From Serripes groenlandicus (lineage: Eukaryota > Mollusca > Bivalvia > Cardiida > Cardiidae): a stretch of 64,000 bases of DNA. The number at the start of each line of letters is the position of its first letter. Position 1 is the first letter of the stretch. The stretch is taken from the NCBI GenBank assembly GCA_031761405.1, contig JASEVX010000007.1, positions 41,235,339 to 41,299,338 on the forward strand. The letters run 5' to 3'. A program made the position numbers and the translations under genes. The notes beneath the pieces were generated by a model. The model saw nothing but the letters and a program-made list of their open reading frames with translations. It was not told the DNA's origin and ran no database searches. This document shows, one piece after another, positions 14,301-22,551 of this stretch.

Positions 14301-17300
14301 TTCTAAAAATATTTGTTTCCACCCAGAGTTGATCAGGCATATTGTGAAAGAAAAAGTCTTAAAGTTTTTGCATTTGAAACTAAAGTTCTGTCATTAAAAG
14401 GAAATGTGATAAACATGTTTTGCACTTAATTGTTTGTCTGATTTGATATTTAAAGGGTCATGTGCTTTGAAAACCTATTAGGAAAACAAAACTTTAAGCT
14501 CTTGGAAAATTATAAGTACAATTTGGTGCAGGGTAAAAGCTGTAGTGGGTATAGGCTGAAATTGCTAATTTCGGGTAATTTATCCTTTTGTCACAATTTT
14601 TCAGAAGTTGTATACTGTAAAAGTATCATATCTTATCTGAATTAGGTAATTTATAAAATATTTAGAACAGCAAAATAAACATGAAAAACAATATGATTTT
14701 ATTTGTATGGTACTTCAAAAATACTCTGTGTGATATGACAATATACAAGCTATTGACTATGTTATACATTTTGTCATTAATTGTGCTTGTTTTACCATTT
14801 ACCATATGCAGAAAATCAGCAGCAACATCAAGGAAAAACTGTGCTTAATTTCTTCAAATGAAAGTGTAATTATTGAAGAGCTGAAAACATTGTGATAAAA
14901 GGTGAAATTGCTTATGAAGAGCAATTTCTCCTTTTGCCACGATGTTTTCAAAAGTCATCTGCTGCAGATGTGCGAAAAAGCTTTGAAAATGATTAAAATT
15001 CCAATGTGTAATGTTTTTCTCATTAAAATACTATTTTAATTTGTATACATCAGGTGTCAGAGGCCAATGAATTATCTCAGATGGCAAGAAATGATGCACA
15101 AAAGGCCTTTGATGAAGCTGCCAAGGCTAAACAGGTGTCAGAATCTACAAGAGTTGATCTAGAGAAGCTGCTTAATGACATCAGGGATTTTTTGGCTGTG
15201 AAAGGCGCACAACCATCTGACATTGAAAAAGTAAGGCATTGTTTCTTTAGTTTTGTCTATTAAATGGAAATTATTAATGATTGTCAGTATTGTAATAATC
15301 TATGGCAAACAGTGATAGCTCAGTTGGTAATGACGATAACTATCATTCCAGAGTTTGTGAGTTTGAACCCCAGCTCAGTCATTGTTTTATTCTAATGATT
15401 GTCAAAATTCATTCTGACTAGCATCATTGGTTTTCCACCAATGGGCTAAAAAAAATCAATGTTGGAAGGTATCCCTTTGCATGAGAAAAATGTTGTATGG
15501 AATACTGGTGTAAAAAGACAGGAAACAGAGAGTTAGATGAACTTTTCTTTTGTTTTTATTTGAACAGAGTAAGCATAAATGTGAAAAGTATTTAACATGT
15601 ATCAATGAGAAATATTTGATAGAACTTTCTGATCACCCCCTTAAGCTCTTTGTTTTAACTAAATTGATATTAAAACATTGTCAGCCTGATTTTAGCTTTG
15701 ATGTCATCAGTGGCATTAACAAAGTTTTTAAATTTTGGATCGTCTGTATAGCGAAGAAAAAAAGTCTGTGTAATGTGATACCCTTGGCGTTGTCTGTGCG
15801 TCACAAAACTTAAAGCTAACCTCATAACTCAAAAAACGTTCAACTTTTTCAAATGAAAATTGGTACACATGTTCCTAGGAACAATACGCATGTCTATACC
15901 AAGTCACATAACCCTGGCTTTTATTATACCCCCTTCGAAGACTATGTCGGGCTGTCTGTCGGTCGGAAGCCATATTTTGTCCGGCCTATTTCTTACAAAC
16001 ACTGGGTGGAATTTAATAAAATTAACATGAAGCTTCTATACCAAGAGGAGATGTCCATATCCTAAAGGTGTTACAATTTCATGTTATGTTACAGAGTTAT
16101 GGCCCTTTTACTTATTAAGTTATGGTGTAGGTCAAGGTGCTGTTTAGGGGGTATTTATCATCTTCAGTGATAGTTCTAGTTTATTGAGTAATGCTCCTTT
16201 TTCGATTTAGAAAGAGGTGAACAAGCGTTGGCGCTTGCCTGCCGCGCTATTGTTGAGTTTTACAATCAAGCCCTCACCATGCAAGCATTTCTTGTTTGAA
16301 ATTTGTGTCATGATTATGAATGTTACTTCTGTCCACAGAAAGCTGAACAGGTTTTGGCTATGAGCATTTCTCTACAACCAGACCAGATAAGGGAACTTGC
16401 TAAAGAAATCAACAACACAATTCAGGGATTACAAGACATTGATGATATCTTAGATGCCACAAGAGATGATCTGAACAAAGCTCAGAGTCTTAAAGAAAGG
16501 GCAGACAATGCCTCGTAAGTTGGTGTTTATGTATACCTTTAATTTTATACTTAAAAAGGGGAGGAAATTCCGTGGTAAATGAAGACTCATAAGAGGGTAC
16601 CTCAATCGTGATACATTAATTATATAAATAAGATGCTGTAAAAGGAAAAAGACAAACTCTATTTAAGTTCATTTTCATTTGTTCTGCATTTAGCCCTTTC
16701 TCGCATATGACGGCTCTGCAGCAGACAACTTTTGAAAACATTGTGACAAACGGGGAAATTGCTGAAAACAAGCAATTTCTGCTTATGTCACAATGTTTTC
16801 AACCCTATGAAAAAATGATCCTTTCATATAAAAAGATTTAAGCAATTTTTGGCCGGATTGCTCTAGCAATTCCGGTCTATAGATTGGCGATGTCCGTCTG
16901 TCTGTCAACATTTTGGTTAAAAGTTTCAGGTTTAGGCAAAATCTCGGCACTGGAAAGGGTTACAAACTCGAAACTTTGCCTGAAGGTAACCAGTAACAAG
17001 TTCTATTGATTTCTATGGTTACTTTGACCTTGACCTTGGTTTGTCGATTTTCAAGGTCAAATTGCCGACATTCCAGCCTTACCGTTTTCAGCGTTTTTTT
17101 GTTATTTCGATATTTTCAAAGTCGTCTGCTGCAGCTTTGTCATATGTGTTTAAGGCAAGGAGACGTCTCAATCACTTATCTATTGTCTATATGTCCATCT
17201 GTCACACTTTGTCTGTGGTGAATAATAGTTATAGGTTCTAGGTAGGTCACACATAGGGTCCTTTGAACACTCTTGTGTGTTTATTAACTTTTTACCACTT

Positions 17301-20300
17301 GTAGATGCATTTCTACAGCAGAAAACTCTTGAAACATTGTGACAGAAGGAGAAATTGTTTAAAATGAGCAATGTATCCTTTTGCTTCAATGCTTCAATGT
17401 TTTCAACTATAATCAATCAGAGATATATCATTTGTTTGCTTATAAGTCGTCTGCTACAGATTTGTTGTATGCGGGAAAGAGTTACAGATAGCCAAAGTTT
17501 ATTGTTATAGTTCATTTACAGCAATTTTAAAACATTCTAAGCTCAAATGAAATTACTTTAAAAGACTATAAATTGTGTTCAAATATTTTTTCCAGGAAAG
17601 CTGCTGATTCTATTCTTGAGACTGCACAAGGAGTCTTAAATGCTTTGAACGGATCTCGTGATGCTCAGAACATTGCAAGTGAGGCCATTGAACAAGCAGA
17701 CAAAGATATTGAAGATGCTCAGACAGATCTCACACAGGTACTAATTTATCTAATCTGACAACACATGTTTGTTTGTGAGCCCCTTTTGCCCATCTTGGGT
17801 AATTAAGCTTTATTCCCTCTCGATTATAGGACTTTTTAGAAAGCCTCTGTTGCTTACAATTTATGAAAACTTTAATTAAAATGGAGATATTGCTGAAAAT
17901 CAGTATTATCTCCTTTTCCAATAATATTTACAACTCTTTGTCATAAAAATTCTTTGAATTTTCTATCATAGCACTTTAAGTGTTGGATATTCTTAAAACA
18001 GATGATTCTCATGTCGGGTGACTTGGTAAATCAGGTAAATCACAGGCCATTTGCAACCATAGTAAAAAAAAAAAAAACATGCACATCTTATCAGTTTGAT
18101 ACAACTCAACATTGTTCACATTGTTTGCTAATTAGCCTAATTAGAGGGCTTCCAGAAACTACCTTTGGTTCCCACTGCATTGATGCCCAGACAGTTTTGT
18201 CTACACTGGTCTACACTGGTCTACATTGATCATAACACTATTAGATTGGTTTTCCTGGGATAGAGCTCATTTGTTCCTATATTCATTATAAATTTTGGTA
18301 CCCGTTTTCAATGCTTGCTGGGAAACGCCTTGGTGGTGTAGTGGTAGAGTATCCGCCTCAGGTGTGTGAGGTCCCAGGTTCGATCCTCGGCCAGGTCATA
18401 CCAAAGACTTAAGAAATGATAGTAGTGGCTGTCCTCCTAGGCGCTCAGAGTTGCGTAGTTAGAATTACGACTGACTAGCTGGTGTTAGGATAAATGGACC
18501 AGAAGTACTGGTAGATTACCCAGGAAAGGCCTGATATAACTGATTTATTTTTAAAGCGGTGTAAAACACCAAACAAACAAGTTCATGCTTGCTGCTATTT
18601 ATTCATATTGGACTAAAATGATATGAAAGGTAACACAAGTAGCAGATGGGGATGAATTCTGCCACGGTGAAGTATTGTGGTGTAACTTATTTTCCAGATT
18701 GAATCAGAAACTGCTGCTGCTGAGGCCAAATCCAAAGACACCCTGGACAAAGTTGATCAACTGAACATTGATCTCTCAAGTCTTCAGAGTACGATGAATG
18801 AGAATGAATTCCGAGTACAGAATGCTGAAGATGTTGCTAGTGAAGCTGCCGACTTGGCTAACAAAGCGACCAAGGTATGACCGTAGGACTTTTACAAATG
18901 ATTGTCTTTAACACTTTCCCACATACAAATATACTGCTGCAGACCACATTGAAAACATCTAAACAAAATTAAGAAACAATTCTGGAAATGGTGCATAATT
19001 ACTGAACAGAGTTGAGAACATTGTAGCCAAAAAATAAATTGCACTGTCATCTTGATATGACTAATATATATTATTGAAAACAATTTTTAATCCCAGTAAA
19101 GCAAATTGTTACCTTCTCGATAATTGTTCACCGATAGAATGGTTTTTTCTATCGGATGAGTCCCAAATACCGTCCTAAATAATGTCAAGCACTTGTCAAC
19201 TTTCAGCCTCAATTTTAACATGTACATACTCGTATTCCATGTTCTGTATTTTTATCTGCTTAGTTGGCTTTCTTAATCAATGTAGGCTTGTTTTGTATAG
19301 TATGAATTAAGAGTGGTCATTTGACATGATTAAAGACGATTATTGAATTACATTAAAACTTTCCCACATGAAACAAATCTGCAGTAGACAACTTTTAAAA
19401 CATCTAAGCTAAACTATTGATAATCTCTATAAATGAAAGTCTAATTATTGAATAGGGTTGAAAAACATTGTGGCAAAAGCAGAAATTGTTCGTTTTGAGC
19501 CATTTCTTCTTTTGTCACAATGTTTTCAAAGCCGTCTGCTATAGAGGCGTCATAAAGCGTCTATATGTGGGAAAGGGTAAAACTTGTACACTGCATGGAA
19601 AAGTATAGATATTTGGATTCAGCTCGGCTCTTCCCAGTCGGAAACTTTGAAAATATCTATGCATAACTGTTGAAAATCTCTATAAATGAAAGTATAATTA
19701 TTGAATAGAGTTGGTAACATTGTGGCAACAGGAGAAATGTGCTCATCATGAGCAATTTTTTCCACTGTCACAATGTTTTCTAAGGACGTCTGCTGCAGAG
19801 GCATCAGAATGCGTCTGTATGAGGAAAATGGTGAATAATACAATTAATTACTTTGATTGAAAAATTGACCTGATAATTATACCCCCGCTAACGTAGTTTG
19901 AAGGGGGTATACTAGAATCAGCCTGTTGGTCGGTCCGTCGGTCGGTCTGTCCGCAAAATCTGTTTCGTTGTACTCCTCCTTCAGTTTCTACCCGATTTAC
20001 TTGATACTTGGCATAAATGTTAATCAGGAGTAGTAGATGTGCAAGTTGCAAATTTCATGTCCCTGTGACCTTCACCTTGACCTCTGACCTTGAAATAGGA
20101 ATTTTTGTTGTTAAAATCTAATTTGTTGTACTCCTCCTTCAGTTAAACCTGATTTACTTCATACTTGGCATAAATGTTAATCAGGAGTAGTAGATGTGCA
20201 AGACGCAAATTTCATGTCCCTGTGACCTTCACCTTGACCTCTGATCTTGAAATAGGATTTTTTTTTGTTAAAATCTAATCTCTTGTACTCCTCCTTCAGT

Positions 20301-22551
20301 TTCAACCTGATTTACTTCATAGTTGGCATTCATACTTGGCATAAATGTTAATCAGCAGGAGTAGATATGCAAGACGCAAATTTCATGTCCCTGTGACCTT
20401 CACCTTGACCTCTGACCTTGAAATATATATATATATTTTTTTAAATCTAATCTGTTGTACTCGTCCTTCAGTTTCATCCTGATTTACTTCATACTTGGCA
20501 TAAATGTTAATCAGGAGTAGTAGATGTGCAACACGCAAATTTCATATCCCTGTGACCTTGACCTCTGACCTTGAAATAGGATTTTTTTTTTGTTAAAATC
20601 TAAACTGTTGTACTCCTCCTTCAGTTTCAACCTGATTTACTTCATACTTGGCATAAATGTTAATCAGAAGTAGTAGATGTGCAACACGCAAATTTCATGT
20701 CCCTGTGACCTTCACCTCTGACCTTGAAATAGGATTTTTTTTTTTTTTCAAATCTAATCTGTTGTACTCCCTTCAGTTTCAACCCGATTTACTTCATACT
20801 TGGCATAAATGTTAATCAGGAGTAGTAGATGTGCAAGACGCAAATTTCATGTCCTGTGACCTTCACCTCTGATCTTGAAATAGGATTTTTTTTCTTAAAA
20901 TCTAATCTGGTGCGACATACTCCTCCTTCAATTTCAACCGGATTTACTTGAATCATGGCAAAATGGAGCCGTTTTGTGTGGCATCAGCCTGTCGGTCGGT
21001 CGGTCCAAATAAAAGGAGCCGTTTTGTGTTTGATATCATCTTAGTATTTCTTTTTGATACTGATATTCAAATTGTCTGAGTCAAAGATAATACTGTGAGA
21101 TATAATATGTGTCAGGGGTTGGAGCGGTGGTATTAATCACCTTTAGTGATAGTTCTAGTTTTTACTATCTGTATGATACATGTTTGTTTAAATGATGATT
21201 AACAGGACGCTGAAGATTTGGAGAGTCAATATCCAGATGTTCTTAACAACTTGAATAACAAATATAACTCCTCTGCCGGGGCCAAAGCTAGGGTTGAAAA
21301 ACTTCGCATAAAAGCTGATCAGCTTGCTACAGAAACCACTGCCAAATTGCAAAAGCTGAGAAGTAAGTATTATAAATTCTTAATACTTTCCCATATGCAG
21401 ATGAATTTTGAGGCATCTAGGCTTAGATATTTGGTCCTCTTCCAAGATTGTTAAAATTTTACCTCTGTAAAAACTGGCCCACCCCTTAGGTCACCCGTTT
21501 TCCATAGAGATATATTAGAATAGCTTTGAAAATATTTTTATCTGAAACAGACCTTTCGTTTTCCTCAAGTCATATTAATTTGCCAAAAGACAGAAAACAT
21601 TGATTGGGTTATTTTGCCTTTTGGCAAATGTAGCTATAGTGGGCATTGGGCCTATTGTATTAGCGTAATGACATACTGTGATAGGGCATTACAAAGCATA
21701 TTACATAATTCAGGTGAGCGATACAGGGCCATCATCTCCCTATTATATGATGCCCCTCTTATTTTTTTGCCGGATTGCTTTAGCAATTCCGATCTATAGA
21801 TTGGCGATGTCCGTCCGTCTGTCTGTCTGTCTGTCAACATTTTGGTTAAAGTTTCAGGTTGAGGCAAAATCTCAGCACTGGAAAGGGTTACAAACTTGAA
21901 ACTTTGCCTGAAGGTAACCAGTAACAAGTTCTATTGATTTCTATGGTTACTTTGACCTTGACCTTGGTTTGTTGATTTTCAAGGTCAAATTGCCGACAAT
22001 CTGGCCTTACCGCCTACAGCGGTTTCGGTTTCTTGTTTAACTTTTCTTCAACTCATTGCACACCAAGATTAAACTGCAAGTATTTGCAGGTTGATCTGGA
22101 TCTAAGATGATCTCAAATGGAACAGGATCACTTAGGGTAAAAAACTAGGTCACCATGATAAATCGTAGAAAATCATTTTGAACTTTTCAGAGACAGTATA
22201 TATTATCTTAACTCTTGTAACGTCGTCAGAGCATTTGTCTCTAAAAAACCTTGGGTCTCTTTTTGAACTTGGTTGTCAAAAACTATGTAACTAACTAATT
22301 CAATACTCAGGTGAGTGACTCAGGCCCATCATGACCCTCTTTTTAGTTGAAATGAGGAGACATTTTCCCTTAATCCAACAACAAAAACTCATTTGCCATA
22401 TTTATTTTCAGCCATGGACACTGAATATGAGAGTTATGAGAAGCAGCTAGATAACTTACAGGGCCGTATAGACGAGTTGAATAGTGATATGACAACATAC
22501 CTTGCAGCTATACAGAAGAAAGCCAACGATTATAGAACATGTACTACGTAG
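499..22551 (+). CDS. Laminin subunit beta (beta-1/2-like), 3' part of gene, 18 exons
   Basis: The exons are 499-688, 4045-4188, 5666-5897, 6647-6810, 7436-7660, 8520-8719, 9568-9664, 10940-11131, 12035-12215, 12677-12861, 13546-13781, 14013-14195, 15054-15230, 16339-16514, 17596-17737, 18698-18874, 21206-21362 and 22412-22551. All have AG/GT borders and matching phases, and they total 3198 nt (1065 residues plus stop). The product is a secreted basement-membrane chain that would trimerise with alpha and gamma chains. Approximate layout: end of the laminin IV type B domain (1-64), eight LE modules (65-475), coiled coil I (476-682), a six-cysteine beta knob (683-715), coiled coil II, and Cys1063 three residues from the end, where beta chains bond to gamma. 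The knob separates this from alpha and gamma chains. Two LE modules each lack one cysteine. The N-terminal LN domain and first LE modules must lie upstream of the window. Confidence in the family is very high; orthology to beta-1 or beta-2 is not resolved. Confidence 0.96.
1697..2060. repeat. Minisatellite, about 32-33 bp unit, roughly 11 copies
   Basis: The core GGGTTTTGACTACCCTGC recurs about every 32-33 bp with variants (TATCGTAGGGATTTTGAC, TTAACCATTTGGGTTTTG). It lies in the laminin intron between the first two exons of the window. Confidence 0.88.
2149..2369 (+). mobile_element. TTAA-MITE copy (young subfamily)
   Basis: Starts TTAACCCTTTCCCTCATACG and ends TATGAGGGAAAGGATTAA, with subterminal CTGCAGCAGACG and its inverse. 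The final end has one mismatch. Confidence 0.88.
3346..3985. mobile_element. Element with inverted ends and about 150-bp internal tandem repeats
   Basis: The left end has AGCTCGCCTAT and the right end ATAGGCGAGCC, which are inverted copies. Inside are three degenerate repeats of about 150 bp sharing TTTTCTCAGACACTGTGTAT and GAATTGTGCCCCTTTTTGG. No transposase is visible. It sits just 5' of the laminin exon at 4045. Confidence 0.7.
4045..4188 (+). CDS. Laminin beta exon (LE module a)
   Basis: Encodes a full LE module with the pattern C-x-[26 protein letters not shown] and a closing C. The donor GTAAGT starts at 4189. The acceptor lies about 60 bp right of an inverted-end repeat that fills much of the preceding intron. 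Confidence 0.95.
4235..4487. repeat. Dispersed repeat family R1, copy 1
   Basis: Shares with 7905-8112 and 15765-16256 the order: cacaaaacttaaac, cctcatta(c/a)c, aacttggtacacatgt, cctag(t/g)aacaata, agtaatgcccctttttcgac and an ending (g/c)aactcttgtta. Intronic, no coding capacity seen. Confidence 0.7.
5666..5897 (+). CDS. Laminin beta exon (LE modules b and start of c)
   Basis: Encodes one complete LE module ([25 protein letters not shown]) and the first six cysteines of the next. Donor GTAGGT at 5898; phase 2 at the 3' end. Confidence 0.94.
6647..6810 (+). CDS. Laminin beta exon (end of LE c, start of LE d)
   Basis: Starts with CLDGFYGDP, which closes module c, then opens module d ([24 protein letters not shown]). 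The split AGG arginine codon restores the frame from the previous exon. Confidence 0.93.
7110..7318 (+). mobile_element. TTAA-MITE copy
   Basis: TTAACTCTTTCCCTTATACG at the left; right end AAAGGGTTAA with part of the terminal repeat lost. It carries the GGCAAAAGGAGAAATTGCTC core. Confidence 0.82.
7436..7660 (+). CDS. Laminin beta exon (end of LE d, LE e)
   Basis: Encodes [12 protein letters not shown] closing module d, then all of module e ([26 protein letters not shown]). Donor GTAAGG at 7661. Contains an N-G-T glycosylation sequon. Confidence 0.95.
7905..8112. repeat. Dispersed repeat family R1, copy 2
   Basis: Matches 4235-4487 and the two halves of 15765-16256, ending in gcggccctcttgtt. 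Confidence 0.7.
8315..8355 (+). repeat. Poly-C tract (41 C) followed by (CA)n
   Basis: An uninterrupted run of 41 cytosines followed by acacacacaca, in the laminin intron between 7660 and 8520. The true length is uncertain because such runs are hard to sequence. Confidence 0.9.
8520..8719 (+). CDS. Laminin beta exon (LE f and start of LE g; lacks one Cys)
   Basis: Encodes module f ([19 protein letters not shown]) and the start of g (CNCDALGS). Where the family has C-D-R-C-A-P, this exon reads C-D-E-S-A-P, so the seventh cysteine of module f is Ser (codon TCT). The donor is GTTTGT at 8720, and a MITE begins only 18 bp beyond it. Confidence 0.94.
8738..8936 (+). mobile_element. TTAA-MITE copy abutting a laminin donor
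   Basis: TTAACCCTTTCCCACATCCA starts 18 bp after the donor at 8720. The right end is GGGAAATGATTAA. Confidence 0.78.
8933..9065 (-). mobile_element. TTAA-MITE, inverted truncated copy
   Basis: Begins at the shared TTAA of the preceding copy, reads as the reverse orientation (TAGACGCTTTCTGACGCCTC) and is broken after the central hairpin. Confidence 0.75.
9568..9664 (+). CDS. Laminin beta exon (end of LE g; lacks one Cys)
   Basis: Encodes [16 protein letters not shown] and then CPELFWGNP, a beta-chain signature. The usual C-x-C after TGQ is C-I-V here, so the fifth cysteine of module g is Val. Acceptor TTGCAG at 9562-9567; donor GTAAGT at 9665. Confidence 0.93.
9688..9922 (+). repeat. tRNA-derived SINE-A, degenerate copy
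   Basis: Keeps CATACCAAAGACTTTAAAAA, a gactgactccctggtgtcagg body and gatataacaattgttgaaat tail. The tRNA-like head is decayed. Confidence 0.7.
10165..10392 (-). mobile_element. TTAA-MITE copy (older subfamily)
   Basis: TTAACCCTTTCCCACTTATA at left and GTGGGATAGGGTTAA at right around a GAAATTGCTTATGATGAGC hairpin. Confidence 0.82.
10940..11131 (+). CDS. Laminin beta exon (LE h and transition to coiled coil)
   Basis: Encodes the last LE module ([24 protein letters not shown]) and the linker [11 protein letters not shown], equivalent to the beta-chain stretch that opens coiled coil I. Confidence 0.95.
11808..12003 (+). mobile_element. TTAA-MITE copy, 31 bp before laminin exon 12035-12215
   Basis: TTAACCCTTTCCCACATACA at left; GTATGCAGGAAGGGGTTAA at right. 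Internal deletion in the hairpin. Confidence 0.82.
12035..12215 (+). CDS. Laminin beta exon (coiled coil I)
   Basis: Encodes heptad-like helix without cysteine ([26 protein letters not shown]). It is flanked by MITE copies ending 31 bp upstream and starting 18 bp downstream. Confidence 0.92.
12234..12425 (+). mobile_element. TTAA-MITE, 3'-truncated, 18 bp after laminin exon 12035-12215
   Basis: TTAACCTTTTCCCTCATACG at left, normal order to GCCGTCTGCTGCA, then joined to a second inverted fragment (AAACAGACGCTTTCTGATGC). Confidence 0.8.
12677..12861 (+). CDS. Laminin beta exon (coiled coil I)
   Basis: Encodes [18 protein letters not shown] and further helix with N-L-T and N-A-S sequons. Donor GTACGG at 12862. 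It begins with the base that completes the AGG codon split with the preceding exon. Confidence 0.92.
13141..13340 (+). mobile_element. Old TTAA-MITE fragment
   Basis: CACATACAACAAATTTTGCA to GAGAAAGGGTTCA; both TTAA ends decayed. Confidence 0.65.
13385..13530 (+). repeat. SINE-B tail fragment
   Basis: GTGTAGAGTACAGGCGTGAG, a gactgg...atgactgga body and an AATCAATCAATCAA tail. Resembles 43722-43945, 52128-52262 and 56930-57035. Confidence 0.65.
13546..13781 (+). CDS. Laminin beta exon (coiled coil I end)
   Basis: Encodes a long alpha-helical stretch ([36 protein letters not shown]) ending just before the cysteine-rich knob. Phase 1 in, phase 0 out. Confidence 0.93.
14013..14195 (+). CDS. Laminin beta exon (beta knob)
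   Basis: Encodes six cysteines in a Gly-rich loop ([20 protein letters not shown]) followed by a helix. This insert interrupts the coiled coil only in laminin beta chains and is the strongest subtype marker in the window. Confidence 0.96.
14797..14997 (+). mobile_element. Old TTAA-MITE with intact hairpin core
   Basis: The central GAAAACATTGTGATAAAAGG and its inverse CCTTTTGCCACGATGTTTTC are kept while the ends have decayed. Confidence 0.65.
15054..15230 (+). CDS. Laminin beta exon (coiled coil II)
   Basis: Encodes [19 protein letters not shown] and [20 protein letters not shown], which aligns with the conserved I-R-(N/D)-F-L segment of beta chains. Both phases are 0. Confidence 0.94.
15308..15545 (+). 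repeat. tRNA-derived SINE-B copy
   Basis: A tRNA-like head with TAGCTCAGTTGGTA (A-box-like) and GTTTGAACCCC (B-box-like), then a body ending in GTTGTATGGAATACTGGTGT. It does not look like a working tRNA gene. Confidence 0.7.
15765..16256. repeat. Dispersed repeat family R1, copy 3, split by a nested element
   Basis: The left half ends at about 15923 (catgtctataccaagtcaca) and the right half resumes at about 16189 (gagtaatgctcctttttcga). The uninterrupted copies at 4235 and 7905 show where the break lies. Confidence 0.72.
15924..16188 (+). mobile_element. Nested element with TATACCCCCTTCGAAG end
   Basis: Runs from TATACCCCCTTCGAAGACTA to GTGATAGTTCTAGTTT. An inverted relative is at 37573-37992. 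It is inserted inside R1 copy 3. Confidence 0.7.
16339..16514 (+). CDS. Laminin beta exon (coiled coil II)
   Basis: Encodes [20 protein letters not shown] and further helix ([18 protein letters not shown]). Donor GTAAGT at 16515; phase 2 out. Confidence 0.93.
16689..16852 (+). mobile_element. TTAA-MITE, truncated by the next repeat
   Basis: AGCCCTTTCTCGCATATGAC, subterminal CTGCAGCAGACA and a hairpin core, cut at the start of the repeat at 16854. Confidence 0.65.
16854..17085 (+). repeat. Dispersed repeat R2, copy 1
   Basis: Begins CCGGATTGCTCTAGCAATTC and ends AAATTGCCGACATTCCAGCC. A close copy lies at 21767-22037 in another intron of the same gene. Confidence 0.8.
17281..17486 (+). mobile_element. 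Old TTAA-MITE copy
   Basis: TTTTTACCACTTGTAGATGC to GTATGCGGGAAAGAGTTA with the hairpin core between. Confidence 0.65.
17596..17737 (+). CDS. Laminin beta exon (coiled coil II)
   Basis: Encodes [18 protein letters not shown] and [19 protein letters not shown], which resembles the conserved A-I-x-Q-A-D-x-D-I segment of beta chains. Confidence 0.94.
18326..18583 (+). repeat. tRNA-derived SINE-A, near full length
   Basis: The head carries GGTGGTGTAGTGGTAGAG (A-box-like) and GGTTCGATCCTCGG (B-box-like), then CATACCAAAGACTTAAG, a gactgactagctggtgttagg body, AAATGGACCAGAAGTACTGG and the tail GCGGTGTAAAACACC. Confidence 0.85.
18698..18874 (+). CDS. Laminin beta exon (coiled coil II)
   Basis: Starts with [19 protein letters not shown], close to the conserved beta-chain I-E-S-E-T-A-A segment. 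Both phases are 0. Confidence 0.94.
19352..19583 (+). mobile_element. TTAA-MITE copy (older subfamily)
   Basis: ATTAAAACTTTCCCACATGA to TCTATATGTGGGAAAGGGTA around a GGCAAAAGCAGAAATTGTTC core. Confidence 0.75.
19614..19838 (+). mobile_element. Old TTAA-MITE, degenerate ends
   Basis: Internal GAAAATCTCTATAAATGAAA and right half GTCTGCTGCAGAGGCATCAG, with the left end lost. Confidence 0.65.
19879..21160. mobile_element. Element with about 155-160-bp tandem repeats, six or seven copies
   Basis: Starts TATACCCCCGCTAACGTAGT and ends GTGATAGTTCTAGTTT, like 15924-16188. The repeat unit holds GTTGTACTCCTCCTTCAGTT, CATACTTGGCATAAATGTTA and TGACCTTCACCTTGACCTCT. Units differ by small indels, mainly in the T-run. 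Confidence 0.85.
21206..21362 (+). CDS. Laminin beta exon (coiled coil II)
   Basis: Encodes [20 protein letters not shown] and a basic helix ending in KLQKLR. The preceding 2.3 kb intron holds a block of tandem repeats of about 155-160 bp. Confidence 0.92.
21767..22037 (+). repeat. Dispersed repeat R2, copy 2
   Basis: CCGGATTGCTTTAGCAATTC, a (TGTC)n stretch and the same TTTGACCTTGACCTTGGTTT body as 16854-17085, ending GGTTTCGGTTTCTTGTTT. Confidence 0.8.
22412..22551 (+). CDS. Laminin beta terminal exon
   Basis: Encodes the last 46 residues, ending D-Y-R-T-C-T-T and the stop TAG at 22549-22551. The near-terminal Cys matches the beta-chain C-terminal cysteine that bonds to the gamma chain. 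Confidence 0.95.

Noticed and set aside
18326..18400. Possible tRNA gene with A- and B-box-like sequences
   Set aside because: The same head recurs at 29745, 49670-49740, 52571 and 61099, always followed by the same body, so it is a SINE. No clean cloverleaf was found.
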